NCBI RefSeq assembly: GCF_042432825.1 | Contig: NZ_JBHLWN010000021.1 | Span: 62,001 to 126,000, forward strand | Length of the DNA stretch: 64,000 nt | Reading direction: 5' to 3' | DNA from: Gordoniibacillus chartarius | Lineage (GTDB): Bacteria; Bacillota; Bacilli; Paenibacillales; NBRC-103111 | Part shown: piece after piece, positions 32,784 through 41,073 of the stretch | How the letters are laid out: the number at the start of each line of letters is the position of its first letter | How positions within the stretch are numbered: the first letter of the stretch is position 1 | The notes under the pieces: generated by a model | The model's database searches: none | What the model saw: only the letters and a program-made list of their open reading frames with translations | What the model was told of the DNA's origin: nothing | Program-made: the position numbers and the translations under genes

Positions 32784-34151
32784 ATGATCAAACTAGGACG
32801 AAACGACCCATGCCATTGCGGAAGCGGGCAAAAGTATAAGAAATGCTGTCTGGAGAAGGACGAGCGGGGCCATGTGACCCGCATCGTTCCTTCGCCGGAG
32901 CCCGGTACGCCGTCAGCGGCGGGCGGCGGAATTCAAGGCGGCGTTGATCCGAACGACCCGGACACTTGGGGAGCGGATACCATATTGGGCATGATCGATA
33001 CGCTGCCTTGGGCGAACGATCAGTACCCCGATCTCGCGCGCCTCATGGTAGACAAGATGACGAACCGCTACGATTGGGGCATAATCGCCCAGGCGGTCAC
33101 CTTGCTGCATGGCTATACGTCAAAGCGGAATCCGACATTCCGGAATCCCGGCGTGCTGCCTGCGGCTGCCGAATATTGCCTGGCCTCCTACGCGCACGGT
33201 CTCTCGACGACACAGGCCGAGGTGGCCCGGATCTATGAAGTTTCCGCTGCCACGATTGCCAAGAAGGCGCAGGATATGCTCGATTTTATCCAAAAGCATA
33301 TGGAGCCGCTGGATGGGTCCACTTACGTTGAGGAACTGCATAGAGAGCAGGGGATTACGGAGTCTGCGCTGGAAACCATTGTCGGCACCCTGGCGCCGGA
33401 AGCTTACGACTTCAACGTCGCCGGAGCCAGAAACCCGCAGCGCGAGCCGGCTATGCGCCTGATTGAGCAGGCGAGGACGGAGACCACGCCGAACCGCCGA
33501 ATCGAGCTGGCGCGGCAAGCGATCGAGCTGTATCCGGATGCTTATAATTTGCTCGCTGAGCATGCGCAAGCCCCCGAACAGATTCTCGAACAGTTCCGCC
33601 GCGGCCTCGTTGCGGGCGAACGGGATTTGGGAGCGGCGTACATCGAAGAGAATAGAGGGCATTTCTGGGGGTTAATCGAGACCCGACCTTATATGAGGGC
33701 TAAAGCCGGGTATGCGGAAGCTTGCTTGTACCTGGGCCGCTATAAGGAAGCGGCGCGTCATTACGAGGACCTGCTGGAGCTGAATCCAAACGATAATCAA
33801 GGCGTGAGGGACATGCTTGCCGCCGCCTATTTGGAGCTGAAGCAATATGACAAGGCCGCCGATTTGCTTGAGCGGTTCGGGGAAGATACGGCTTCCGTCC
33901 GGTACGACCGCCTTCTGATCGAATACGGCCGATGCGGGGTCAGCGGCAAGCTGCCGGAGCTGCTCCGCGAAGCGAAGCGAAGCAATCCTCATGTGATTCC
34001 TTATTTGACCGGGAAGAAACAGGCCCCGAGCAGCTTGCCGGAGTCATATCGTCCGGGCGAAGACAGTGAAGCGCAGGACTACATCGTTACTCGTCTGAAT
34101 ACGTGGAGGAAGCATGCCCCTCTGGTGCAATGGGTTGCAGATCAGGCGTAA
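32784..34151 (+). CDS. SEC-C zinc-binding, HTH and TPR/ST7-like repeat protein
   Basis: 455 residues. The first 25 are a SEC-C zinc motif (GRNDPCHCGSGQKYKKCC) like the end of SecA. Residues about 70-170 are helical, with a helix-turn-helix-like stretch (LSTTQAEVARIYEVSAATIAKKA). The second half carries tetratricopeptide-type repeats, including RGHFWGLIETRPYMRAKAGY, LGRYKEAARHYEDLLELNPN and LKQYDKAADLLERFG; the HFWGLIETRPYMRA stretch is reminiscent of ST7-type TPR proteins. SEC-C proteins often bind ribosomes or partner proteins. No pathway is indicated by the neighbours. It begins 21 bases after the aminopeptidase. Confidence 0.8.
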   Translation: MIKLGRNDPCHCGSGQKYKKCCLEKDERGHVTRIVPSPEPGTPSAAGGGIQGGVDPNDPDTWGADTILGMIDTLPWANDQYPDLARLMVDKMTNRYDWGIIAQAVTLLHGYTSKRNPTFRNPGVLPAAAEYCLASYAHGLSTTQAEVARIYEVSAATIAKKAQDMLDFIQKHMEPLDGSTYVEELHREQGITESALETIVGTLAPEAYDFNVAGARNPQREPAMRLIEQARTETTPNRRIELARQAIELYPDAYNLLAEHAQAPEQILEQFRRGLVAGERDLGAAYIEENRGHFWGLIETRPYMRAKAGYAEACLYLGRYKEAARHYEDLLELNPNDNQGVRDMLAAAYLELKQYDKAADLLERFGEDTASVRYDRLLIEYGRCGVSGKLPELLREAKRSNPHVIPYLTGKKQAPSSLPESYRPGEDSEAQDYIVTRLNTWRKHAPLVQWVADQA

Positions 34152-34251
34152 TACACCGGGGGCCGCCGCCCGCGGGCGGCGCGCAGCAGCCGGGGTCTGC
34201 CCTTCGTTGCTGCGTCCCCGCAAGGCTGTCGCTTGTCCAAAGAAACAAGCC

Positions 34252-35508
34252 TCACTTCTCGAATTGCGAGAAGTATAGGATCCGGTCCTGGATGCTCGGA
34301 TGCGTACCCCGAAACAGCGTCACAAGCAGCGGCTGCTTAATCGGACTCAAATTGTCGCGGGCAATCTTCTGGAAGGCGCGAATTGCCGCGTCCCCGTCCC
34401 CGGTCATTTGCATCGCATAAGCATCCGCCCGCTGCTCCAGGAAGCGCGAGAATACGTTCTGCGCCGGAGTAAGCACGATGCCGACCAAGCTGACGGCAAT
34501 AAGCAGCACCGGCAGCGCCGCCAGATCCTGCCCCTTCCCTCCCTGCCGAATGCCGACCAGCGGGGCTGCTTTTCGCAGCAGCCACTCGTACAGCCGATAT
34601 GCGGCCCACAGCGAGAAGAACGTCACGATGATCCCCACGGCGACCTGCCAGTAAATATGCTTCTCTTTGTAGTGTCCCATCTCGTGAGCCATGATCGTCA
34701 AGATTTCGTCATCCTTCAGCTTGTTCAGCGTCGTATCCCAGAGCACGATACGCGCGTTGCTGCCGATGCCGTTCACGTAGGCATTCACGGCGTTCGTCCG
34801 CTCCGACATGTTGACCTCGAACACCTGATTTGCCGGAATGTCCGCCTTGGCGGCCAGCTCCAAAATTTCCGTCCGCAGCGGCTCCTTCCGCAGCGGCTGG
34901 AACGTATGATACAGCGGGTCAAGCACGACAGGCTGTACGAACGTCAGGAACACGCTGATCGGTATTGCCACAATACTGAGCCACAGCCACCACCGCTTCG
35001 GACTGCGTCTCATCAGCCAGAGCAAAATCACTACAATAAAGGTCGTCGACACCCACTCAATCGCCAGATCTTTCCCCAAATCGGCAAAGAAGGTAGCCGT
35101 TGTCGTGGTCGACAGTCCATAGGCCCGATCAATTTGCAGCATGGCATAGTCAAGCGGCAGAAACAGCGCTCCGGTTACAGCGAGGAACACCAGCACGAAC
35201 CCGCCTATGCGCAGCAGCGAAAATCGGGTCAGCCGCTCCAGACGCGTCCTGAGGCCGACGCCGAATCCGAGCAGCAGCAGGAGGACGACGACTTGTAGCG
35301 GCGTCATGATGAAGTACGCCAACGAATGAATGCGCGACAACGACTCGCCCTTGCGGATTTGCTCCGGCGCCAGAAAGGTGCTCGGATCCGCTGCGGTGCC
35401 GGCGTATTGAGGCGACGGCTCGTATAAGTTCCCGAACGTAAAATACAGCCCTATCACGACGCCGTACAGCAGCATCCCGATCACCAGCCGCGCCGTCCAC
35501 CGTTTCAT
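34252..35508 (-). CDS. M48 family metallopeptidase (Ste24/CAAX protease-like)
   Basis: 418 residues, integral membrane. Six or seven hydrophobic segments; zinc motif HEMGH at about 275 (ILTIMAHEMGHYKEKH) with the downstream glutamate in EQRADAYAM. NAVNAYVNGIGSNARIVLWDT before the active site is the Ste24 signature. In bacteria such enzymes act in membrane protein quality control. The catalytic site faces the cytoplasm or membrane interior. It lies 21 bases after the metallo-hydrolase gene on the same strand. Confidence 0.88.
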   Translation of the reverse strand: MKRWTARLVIGMLLYGVVIGLYFTFGNLYEPSPQYAGTAADPSTFLAPEQIRKGESLSRIHSLAYFIMTPLQVVVLLLLLGFGVGLRTRLERLTRFSLLRIGGFVLVFLAVTGALFLPLDYAMLQIDRAYGLSTTTTATFFADLGKDLAIEWVSTTFIVVILLWLMRRSPKRWWLWLSIVAIPISVFLTFVQPVVLDPLYHTFQPLRKEPLRTEILELAAKADIPANQVFEVNMSERTNAVNAYVNGIGSNARIVLWDTTLNKLKDDEILTIMAHEMGHYKEKHIYWQVAVGIIVTFFSLWAAYRLYEWLLRKAAPLVGIRQGGKGQDLAALPVLLIAVSLVGIVLTPAQNVFSRFLEQRADAYAMQMTGDGDAAIRAFQKIARDNLSPIKQPLLVTLFRGTHPSIQDRILYFSQFEK

Positions 35509-35529
35509 CCCTCACCACATCCTTTTCCT

Positions 35530-36480
35530 TTATTCTTCGAAGTTACCCGGGATCCACGTTTCGCCGAGCTCCAGCAAGCGCAGCGCCTCTGCAGGCAAGC
35601 CGCGCCGCGTCCATTCCGCCTGCAGCCGCCGCACCGCTTCCTCCGGCGTATCGTCGGCAAGCATGAACGCTCCATAGTGCATCGGCACGAAGGTCTCCGC
35701 GCCCAGCTCCTCAAACGCCTGCACAGCCTCCTCCGGCGTCATATGCGACACCTGCATGAACCATTCCGGCTCGTAAGCACCGATAGGCAGCAGTGCCGTT
35801 CCGATGCGGAACCGTTCCCCGATGTCCCGAAATCCGCGAAAATACCCGCTGTCGCCGGCATAATAGATCGAACGTCCGCGGCCGTTCTCCGCTCCTTCGC
35901 CTTCCCTCCCAATGACCCAGCCTCCCCAATGGGACGTGTTCATATCCCACGGCGAACGCCGGGTCCAGTGCTGGGCCGGAACGAAGCTGAACGCCACGCC
36001 GCCGGCTTTCGTTTTCCCCCACCAAGGCAGCTCTGCCACTGTGTCGATTCCTCTTTGGCGAACGGCCAGTCCGAGCCCGTCCGGAACGAATACGGCAGGC
36101 TTGCCGGGCAGCCGAAGCAGCGAGTCGTAGTGCAAATGATCGTAATGCGAATGCGAGATCAGCACAATATCGACCGGCGGCAGCTCGCCCAGCTTCAGAC
36201 CCGGCTCCGTCAGACGCCGCGCCATGCCCATCCGGGACGCCCAGACCGGATCGGTAACGATGTTCAGCCCGGCGTATTGAATCAAAAATGTAGAATGGCC
36301 GATCCACGTGACCGAGCATTCCGTACGGTTGCTTCGCAGCCACTCCTGCCGCTTCGCCGCATGCTGCGGCACATTCCACCGGACGGCCTTCTTCGGCCGG
36401 TTTCGCATCCATTTCATGACGTCGAGAAAGGATTTGTCGTTGACGACTCCATCCAAATTGCCGTAGCGCTTGCTCCCCAT
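35530..36480 (-). CDS. MBL-fold hydrolase, NAPE-PLD/UlaG-like
   Basis: 316 residues. SVTWIGHSTFLIQYAGLNIVTDPVW is the typical start of the NAPE-PLD-like branch; the metal motif is HSHYDHLH, followed by VPAQHW, YYAGDSGY and MHYGAF. In eukaryotes relatives cleave N-acyl-phosphatidylethanolamine; the bacterial substrate is unknown. ATG 36480 has GGGAG 9 bases upstream; the longer frame to 36516 has none. No signal peptide. Confidence 0.87.
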   Translation of the reverse strand: MGSKRYGNLDGVVNDKSFLDVMKWMRNRPKKAVRWNVPQHAAKRQEWLRSNRTECSVTWIGHSTFLIQYAGLNIVTDPVWASRMGMARRLTEPGLKLGELPPVDIVLISHSHYDHLHYDSLLRLPGKPAVFVPDGLGLAVRQRGIDTVAELPWWGKTKAGGVAFSFVPAQHWTRRSPWDMNTSHWGGWVIGREGEGAENGRGRSIYYAGDSGYFRGFRDIGERFRIGTALLPIGAYEPEWFMQVSHMTPEEAVQAFEELGAETFVPMHYGAFMLADDTPEEAVRRLQAEWTRRGLPAEALRLLELGETWIPGNFEE

Positions 36481-36575
36481 GTTGAATCTCTCCCAGAAAC
36501 TGTATACGAATTGCAATTGACAGCTCCATCATACCGCGCGTACAACGGTTACGCAAAAATGTGAACGACTGCGCT

Positions 36576-37502
36576 TTACCCCGGCAATCCGAAGGCTTCC
36601 GCCAGCAGAACGCACGTGCGAAGCCGGTCCTTGTAGGCGGTTGCGGCAGGAACGACGACAACTTCGTCGATCCCCCACCTGCTGCCGAGTGCGAACAGCT
36701 CCCGCCTAACGGTTTCAGGTCCGCCGGCGATCATTCTCTCACGCTGCGGCGTGGAAAGCGGCAGCGTGCCGGAGCCGGCCGTCCGCGCCGCTGCTTCGTC
36801 GGTTTCGTCACAGATAACGAACACCGCAGTACAGCACTGGGGAACGGCACCGAGCGCCGATGGAAGAAACTCGCGCCGGTAAGCGTGGACCGTCTGAGCT
36901 CCATCCTCGCTGCTTAGAAACTGCGCATAGCCGAATGCCGCTCCCATTCGGGCGGCCAGCCGCGCGCTGATCCCGCTGGAGCCGAGCACCCAGAGCTGGG
37001 GCGCCGATTCGACGAGCGGCATCGCCCGAACCCCTTCATGCCGGTGGCCGGCAGGCACGGTATCGTGGAGAAACTGCACCAGCTCGGCGACCTGCTGCGG
37101 GTATCGCTCCGGCTCATCCGCACGGCCGTCCCGCAGCGCCTCCGCCGTCCGTGCGGAACCGCCCGGAGCTCGGCCCACACCGAGATCGATCCGGCCCGGA
37201 TACAACGCCTCCAGTACGCGGAACTGCTCCGCGACCTTTAACGCACTATAATGCGAAAGCAGCACACCGGCGCTCCCGACCCGCAGCCGCCCCGACGTCC
37301 GCGCCGCAGCTGCGGCAATCAGCACCTCCGGCGCCGAACCGACCAGCTCCATCGAATTGTGATGCTCGGATACCCAAAACCTTGTATACCCGAGCCGATC
37401 CGCAGCCATCGCCAGCTCTACCGTCTGCGCCAGCGCCGTACGATGCGAAGCGCCGGCCGCAGCCGGCGAATGATCCAGAATGCTCAGCTTCAGCGGCCGC
37501 AT
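36576..37502 (-). CDS. LLM class flavin-dependent oxidoreductase
   Basis: 308 residues of the luciferase-like monooxygenase fold. LSILDHSPA at the start, GYTRFWVSEHHN, GSAGVLLSHYSALKVAEQFRVLEALYPGRIDLGVGRAPG and GSSGISARLAARMG are the family positions (short-chain MsnO8/YceB-like group). It would use FMNH2 or a reduced cofactor to oxidise a small molecule; substrate unknown. GGGGAGG 9 bases before ATG 37502. Monocistronic, 95 bases upstream of the metallo-hydrolase on the same strand. Confidence 0.88.
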   Translation of the reverse strand: MRPLKLSILDHSPAAAGASHRTALAQTVELAMAADRLGYTRFWVSEHHNSMELVGSAPEVLIAAAAARTSGRLRVGSAGVLLSHYSALKVAEQFRVLEALYPGRIDLGVGRAPGGSARTAEALRDGRADEPERYPQQVAELVQFLHDTVPAGHRHEGVRAMPLVESAPQLWVLGSSGISARLAARMGAAFGYAQFLSSEDGAQTVHAYRREFLPSALGAVPQCCTAVFVICDETDEAAARTAGSGTLPLSTPQRERMIAGGPETVRRELFALGSRWGIDEVVVVPAATAYKDRLRTCVLLAEAFGLPG

Positions 37503-37668
37503 TCTTACCAGCCTCCCCCTTCAAACCAAGCGGTCTACCTCGTCCGAAGTATATTCGCTGGCCCACATTTCCATACTATGCAAAAACAAAGTCCTTAACT
37601 TCCCGCAGAAAAATACATCGCATCACTTTCTAGCAACAGGAACCCGCTTTCGCCGTCTTACAAGCGTG

Positions 37669-37695
37669 AAAAAAAGCTCGGGCACGGGCCCGAGC
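37669..37695 (-). terminator. Perfect minus-strand intrinsic terminator upstream of the membrane gene pair
   Basis: GCTCGGGC and GCCCGAGC enclose a 4-base loop, followed on the minus strand by seven T residues (37675-37669). The only minus-strand transcript that could reach it is that of hisC, after reading antisense through both membrane genes. On the + strand it sits 19 bases before the start of the first membrane gene and could sequester its leader. Confidence 0.75.
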
Positions 37696-37713
37696 GTTCC
37701 GACGGAGGTTACG

Positions 37714-38187
37714 ATGCTGCTTGCCATCGGCTTCGCCGCCACCTTTATGATTTGTGCGGCCTACATCATATTCCCCCGGCGCCTCCACCCGCTGGAGCAG
37801 CTCTTCGGTTTATTTTTGTCCCTGTTTATATATGCCTTCCATTTTTTTGTCTCCGGCGTCAATCAACGCAATTTCTCAGTGAATGCTGCGGGAGATACGT
37901 TCCTCACTTTTTTGCTTATCCGCTTCATCTTGACGCCGGTTCTCGCTTTATGGCTCATGGAGCTATTGGAATTCGCACGCCGTTTTTGGAGCAAGGCGGG
38001 TCTCATGCTCGGTTTCGCCGCGGTATCCACGTTCGAGACCTTTATCATGCTTCGCATCGGCATCCTGACCTATGAGGACTGGAGACCGCTTGGCATTTTT
38101 CGCTTCTGGCTGATCTTCAGCGTACTGATTTACGTGTCCTTACGACTCTATCGGAGCACGCTGCGAAAGGAGCTCGGACTGTCATGA
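37714..38187 (+). CDS. Unrecognised membrane protein with five helices, first of a pair
   Basis: 157 residues, starting at ATG 37714 with GGAGG 5 bases before it; the frame is open to 37480 but covers the hairpin and the divergent promoter. Five hydrophobic segments (LLAIGFAATFMICAAYIIF; QLFGLFLSLFIYAFHFFV; FLTFLLIRFILTPVLALWLM; AGLMLGFAAVSTFETFIML; FRFWLIFSVLIYVSLRLY). Features to note are FVSGVNQRNFSVNAAGDTF between helices 2 and 3, and a basic C-terminus. I do not recognise a family. It overlaps the next gene by 4 bases (ATGA), so the two are translationally coupled and probably form a complex. Confidence 0.7.
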   Translation: MLLAIGFAATFMICAAYIIFPRRLHPLEQLFGLFLSLFIYAFHFFVSGVNQRNFSVNAAGDTFLTFLLIRFILTPVLALWLMELLEFARRFWSKAGLMLGFAAVSTFETFIMLRIGILTYEDWRPLGIFRFWLIFSVLIYVSLRLYRSTLRKELGLS

Positions 38188-38723
38188 ACGTGTTCGCTTG
38201 GATCGGCTGGTTTGACTTTCCGCAAAGCTTCGATACGAACGAGTGGACGATTCTCCTCTTAACGGCCGGGGGCTGGACTGCCGTGCTGCGGTGGGGGCGG
38301 CATTTTCCGAGAAGTCTGCTTATGCTCCTGCTAAGTGCCGGTCTCATGTCCGCCATGACCCTCGACCTCATGCTGGCAGGTCCCCCGCTCGACATGTACG
38401 ACATGAATGACACCAACAAGGTCGAATGGTTTGATCTGCTGCTCTATTTGGCTTATCCGCCGTTCGGGTTCTTGTTTCTTTACCTGTACACTCGGCTGCA
38501 GCTCAGCGGCTTCTTCACGCTGATGTATATCTTGGTTTGGTCCACCGGCGGCGTTCTCGTGGAATGGATTACGTACGAAGCCGGCGTGTTCCATTACAAA
38601 ACGTGGGACATGTGGCATTCTCTTACCGTCTATTTAATCGTCCAGGCTGCCTACCTGTACCTATTCCGCTACTCGAGGCGCTGGTACCTCCGCTCTTCTT
38701 CCCAACTCCGCCAGCGCTTCTAG
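38184..38723 (+). CDS. Unrecognised membrane protein, second of a pair
   Basis: 179 residues, four or five membrane helices (ILLLTAGGWTAVLRW; LLMLLLSAGLMSAMTLDLML; LLLYLAYPPFGFLFLYLYT; LMYILVWSTGGVLVEWITY; LTVYLIVQAAYLYLFRY). An acidic loop (DMYDMNDTNKVEWFD) and the stretch EWITYEAGVFHYKTWDMWHS stand out. No known domain is recognised. Its last 63 bases overlap the 3' end of hisC on the other strand. The pair looks like a small Paenibacillus-type two-component membrane unit of unknown function. Confidence 0.7.
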   Translation: MNVFAWIGWFDFPQSFDTNEWTILLLTAGGWTAVLRWGRHFPRSLLMLLLSAGLMSAMTLDLMLAGPPLDMYDMNDTNKVEWFDLLLYLAYPPFGFLFLYLYTRLQLSGFFTLMYILVWSTGGVLVEWITYEAGVFHYKTWDMWHSLTVYLIVQAAYLYLFRYSRRWYLRSSSQLRQRF

Positions 38724-39788
38724 CAGCCGATCGTTCTCCTCCGGTGTACCGATTGTGATTCGGACGTACTCCGGGAGGCCCCAGACCGCTGCGGAACGAA
38801 CGATCACTCCTCTTTGCAGCAGCCCCTCGTAAATGCGGCCGGCCTCCGCTCCCAAGCGTACCAGAATAAAATTGCTTTGACTCGGCCTGACGACCGTGAA
38901 GCCGCGCGCAGTAAGCTCCTCGGTCAAATAACGGCGTCCGTCGGCATTAAGCTCGCGCGAACGGCTTACATGGTCCGTATCCGCCAATGCCGCAGCGGCG
39001 GCTGTCTGGGCGAGCGCATTCACATTAAACGGCTCCTTCACTTTGAGCAAGGCCTCGATCACCTCAGGCCGGGAAACCGCATAACCGACCCGGATGCCGG
39101 CCAAACCGTATATTTTGGAAAATGTCTGCAGGACGAGCAGCGTCCGGCCCTGCCTTAGCAGATCGAGGCCGTCGGTGTAATCGTCCGCATCGGCGTAATG
39201 GCCGTAGGCGGCGTCGACAATCAGGAGGACGCTCGGCGGCAGCTCTTCAAGCAGCTTCTCGAGCTCGCCGCGCGGCAGATACGTTCCTGTGGGATTGTGC
39301 GGCGTGCACACGTAAACCAGCTTCGTCCGGGGAGTCACGGCTCCCAGAATCGCGGCAATATCGTATGTAAAATCAGCACGAAGCGGTACCGGTACGACCC
39401 TCGCCCCCATCAGCACGCCGGTAAACTCGTATTCCGTAAAGCTCGGACTCGGGACGATCATTTCATCCCCGGTCTCCAAATACGCCTCGGCGACGAGCTT
39501 GATCAGCTCGTCGGCTCCGTTCCCGGCGATGATATGTTCCGGCGTTACGCCGAGCGTGTCGGCCAAAGCGGAGCGCAGCTCGCTGAAGCCCGCATCGGGG
39601 TAACGGTGCAGCTCCGCGGCGCTGCGCAGCAGCGCTTCCATAGCGAGGGGCGAAGGACCGAGCGGATTCTCGTTGGAGGCGAGCTTCACAACCCGGTCGA
39701 GCCCGTGCTCGCGCTGCACTTCCCAAATCGGCTTGCCGGGGGAATAAGGCTTGAGCTGAAGGACTGCTTGTCGTGTACGGATGGACAT
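38661..39788 (-). CDS. hisC: Histidinol-phosphate aminotransferase (HisC)
   Basis: 375 residues of the fold-type I PLP aminotransferases. ASNENPLGPSP, AGNGADELI, PSPSFTEYEF, CTPHNPTGTYL and the PLP-lysine motif TFSKIYGLAGIRVGY are all in place; C-terminal NFILVRL and RSAAVWGLPEYVRITIGT bind the substrate phosphate. It transfers the amino group in histidine synthesis, and this form often also serves aromatic amino acids. It is separate from any other his gene here. Upstream, the inverted repeat at 39851-39866 may be an operator. Confidence 0.93.
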   Translation of the reverse strand: MSIRTRQAVLQLKPYSPGKPIWEVQREHGLDRVVKLASNENPLGPSPLAMEALLRSAAELHRYPDAGFSELRSALADTLGVTPEHIIAGNGADELIKLVAEAYLETGDEMIVPSPSFTEYEFTGVLMGARVVPVPLRADFTYDIAAILGAVTPRTKLVYVCTPHNPTGTYLPRGELEKLLEELPPSVLLIVDAAYGHYADADDYTDGLDLLRQGRTLLVLQTFSKIYGLAGIRVGYAVSRPEVIEALLKVKEPFNVNALAQTAAAAALADTDHVSRSRELNADGRRYLTEELTARGFTVVRPSQSNFILVRLGAEAGRIYEGLLQRGVIVRSAAVWGLPEYVRITIGTPEENDRLLEALAELGRRAEVPAPRVAE

Positions 39789-39850
39789 AGAGACACATCT
39801 CCTTTGGAATAAGAATGGACATGTTGCTTTATCATAGTAGTATGTTATCC

Positions 39851-39866
39851 TGTTAATACGTTAACA
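39851..39866. promoter_or_regulatory. Inverted repeat upstream of hisC
   Basis: TGTTAA, TACG, TTAACA: 6-bp perfect arms, within a stretch where TTA/TAA half-sites recur (39845-39880). It lies 63 bases before hisC and 73 bases before the small rightward frame at 39939, so it could regulate either. Confidence 0.5.
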
Positions 39867-39938
39867 CATTACTATGTTAAAGTAAATGGGCAGCTTTATC
39901 TCTTTTTATTACCGTCGGTATAAAGGGGGGAAATGCCT

Positions 39939-40061
39939 ATGACATCCTTACAAGCTCCGGGAGCCATATCGATCCAACCAGAGGAAAACGGTTTTCGCCG
40001 TCTTCGGACGCGCTTGTTTCCCGGTGAATTAGAAGCCGATTTACTGAGCTGTGCAAAATAA
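39939..40061 (+). CDS. Possible small protein (40 residues) with its own terminator
   Basis: ATG 39939 follows GGGGGG by 8 bases; the 40-residue product is polar with a basic middle (NGFRRLRTRLFPGEL) and one Cys near the end. A perfect terminator at 40081 follows only 19 bases later, so a short rightward transcript very likely exists. It could be a small protein, a fragment of an old gene, or a non-coding RNA with a fortuitous frame. No family recognised. Confidence 0.4.
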   Translation: MTSLQAPGAISIQPEENGFRRLRTRLFPGELEADLLSCAK

Positions 40062-40080
40062 TTTCCGCCGTGTAATATAA

Positions 40081-40117
40081 ACGAGGCCTCCCGTTTAAGG
40101 GATAGGCCTCGTCTTTT
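40081..40117 (+). terminator. Intrinsic terminator of the short 39.9-kb transcript
   Basis: ACGAGGCCT/AGGCCTCGT with an inner CCC/GGG, followed by CTTTT. Confidence 0.85.
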
Positions 40118-40152
40118 ACTACGGGAGCTTGGGCGTGGCTGATACGGTTCGA

Positions 40153-40296
40153 TAACGGATTTTGAGGGCTCTATTTTACCGCTAACGCACTTGTCATTGA
40201 AAATAGAGGAATTTGGAGGCGCTATCGAATGTCAATTGATGAAATCGGGCTTGATTTTCCCCGGTTTCTGGAAAATAGCGCCCTGAAAATCCGCTA
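40153..40296. repeat. 144-bp palindromic intergenic repeat, copy A
   Basis: Bounded by 25-bp arms, TAACGGATTTTGAGGGCTCT with ATTTT at 40153-40177 and its imperfect complement at 40272-40296. The interior contains a conserved GATGAAAT.GGGCTTGATTTT stretch shared with the copy at 47468, and similarity continues about 20 bases past the right arm. It encodes nothing. The arms, fixed length and intergenic position resemble a MITE or REP-like element. Confidence 0.75.
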
Positions 40297-40392
40297 AACT
40301 TGTAATACATCCCATATCGTTCCAAATAATGGTTTGGGAGACCGTTATAGTTCACAAATTTCCCCAAATGACGGGTCGCTTGACGGATTTGC

Positions 40393-40983
40393 CTAGCGCC
40401 CCGGCTTAACGACATTCGCAAACAGCTCGTTCATCGTAAATGTCGCGCAAGGCAGCTTATCCGACCGCAGGGGCGCGTCCCCTTCATATACCTCGATAAG
40501 CTCGTAAACGCTGCCCCTTAACATATATTGCTCCAGCGATTCCCCGTCCGGATCGACGATCCAATACTCTTCGACACCGTATTTGGCATAGGTGGCCGCT
40601 TTGCTTAACCGGTCGCGCCGCTTCGAGCCGGGGGACAATATTTCCGCAATGACGTCCGGGGGACCTTCAATGCCGCGATTCGTTAAGATATGCTGCCGGC
40701 TGCGGTGTACGATCATCACATCCGGCTGCCGCATATCGGTCGGGCTCAAGATCAAATCCAGCGGCGCGTGAAAAATCATATATTCCGAGCGGCACGATGA
40801 ATTCAGCAAATACTCCAGCTCTGCGCTGACCGACTGGTGCGGCAGGGCAGGGCCCGGAGACATGAGCTCCAGAATTCCGTCTACAATCTCATAACGGTTT
40901 CCATCCTCCGGCATAGCAGCATAGGCCTCGTACGTGAACGGGTGCTCGCGCACAAGCTTTTTCTTATTGTCCGCTTCCGACAT
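40393..40983 (-). CDS. Uma2 family (DUF820) endonuclease-like protein
   Basis: 196 residues. EHPFTYEAYAAMPEDGNRYEIVDGILELM is the Uma2 opening; QPDVMIVHRSRQ and PPDVIAEILSPGSKRRDRLSKAATYAKYGVEEYWIVDP give the PD-(D/E)XK nuclease-like core (Asp, Glu, Lys). The family is frequent and multicopy in cyanobacteria and Paenibacillus, with unclear role, possibly linked to mobile DNA. ATG 40983 has AGGG 6 bases upstream; another ATG at 40989 is possible. Confidence 0.87.
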   Translation of the reverse strand: MSEADNKKKLVREHPFTYEAYAAMPEDGNRYEIVDGILELMSPGPALPHQSVSAELEYLLNSSCRSEYMIFHAPLDLILSPTDMRQPDVMIVHRSRQHILTNRGIEGPPDVIAEILSPGSKRRDRLSKAATYAKYGVEEYWIVDPDGESLEQYMLRGSVYELIEVYEGDAPLRSDKLPCATFTMNELFANVVKPGR

Positions 40984-41073
40984 CCGCATCCCTCATCCCG
41001 CTTTTGCCTTCATTATATCACAACCGACGATACTGAAACGCAGGAGGAGCCGACAAGGTCACCCGATACCGCT

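Noticed and set aside
34162..34182. GC-only palindrome after the SEC-C gene as terminator
   Set aside because: Perfect pairing but no T tract on either strand; too weak to call.
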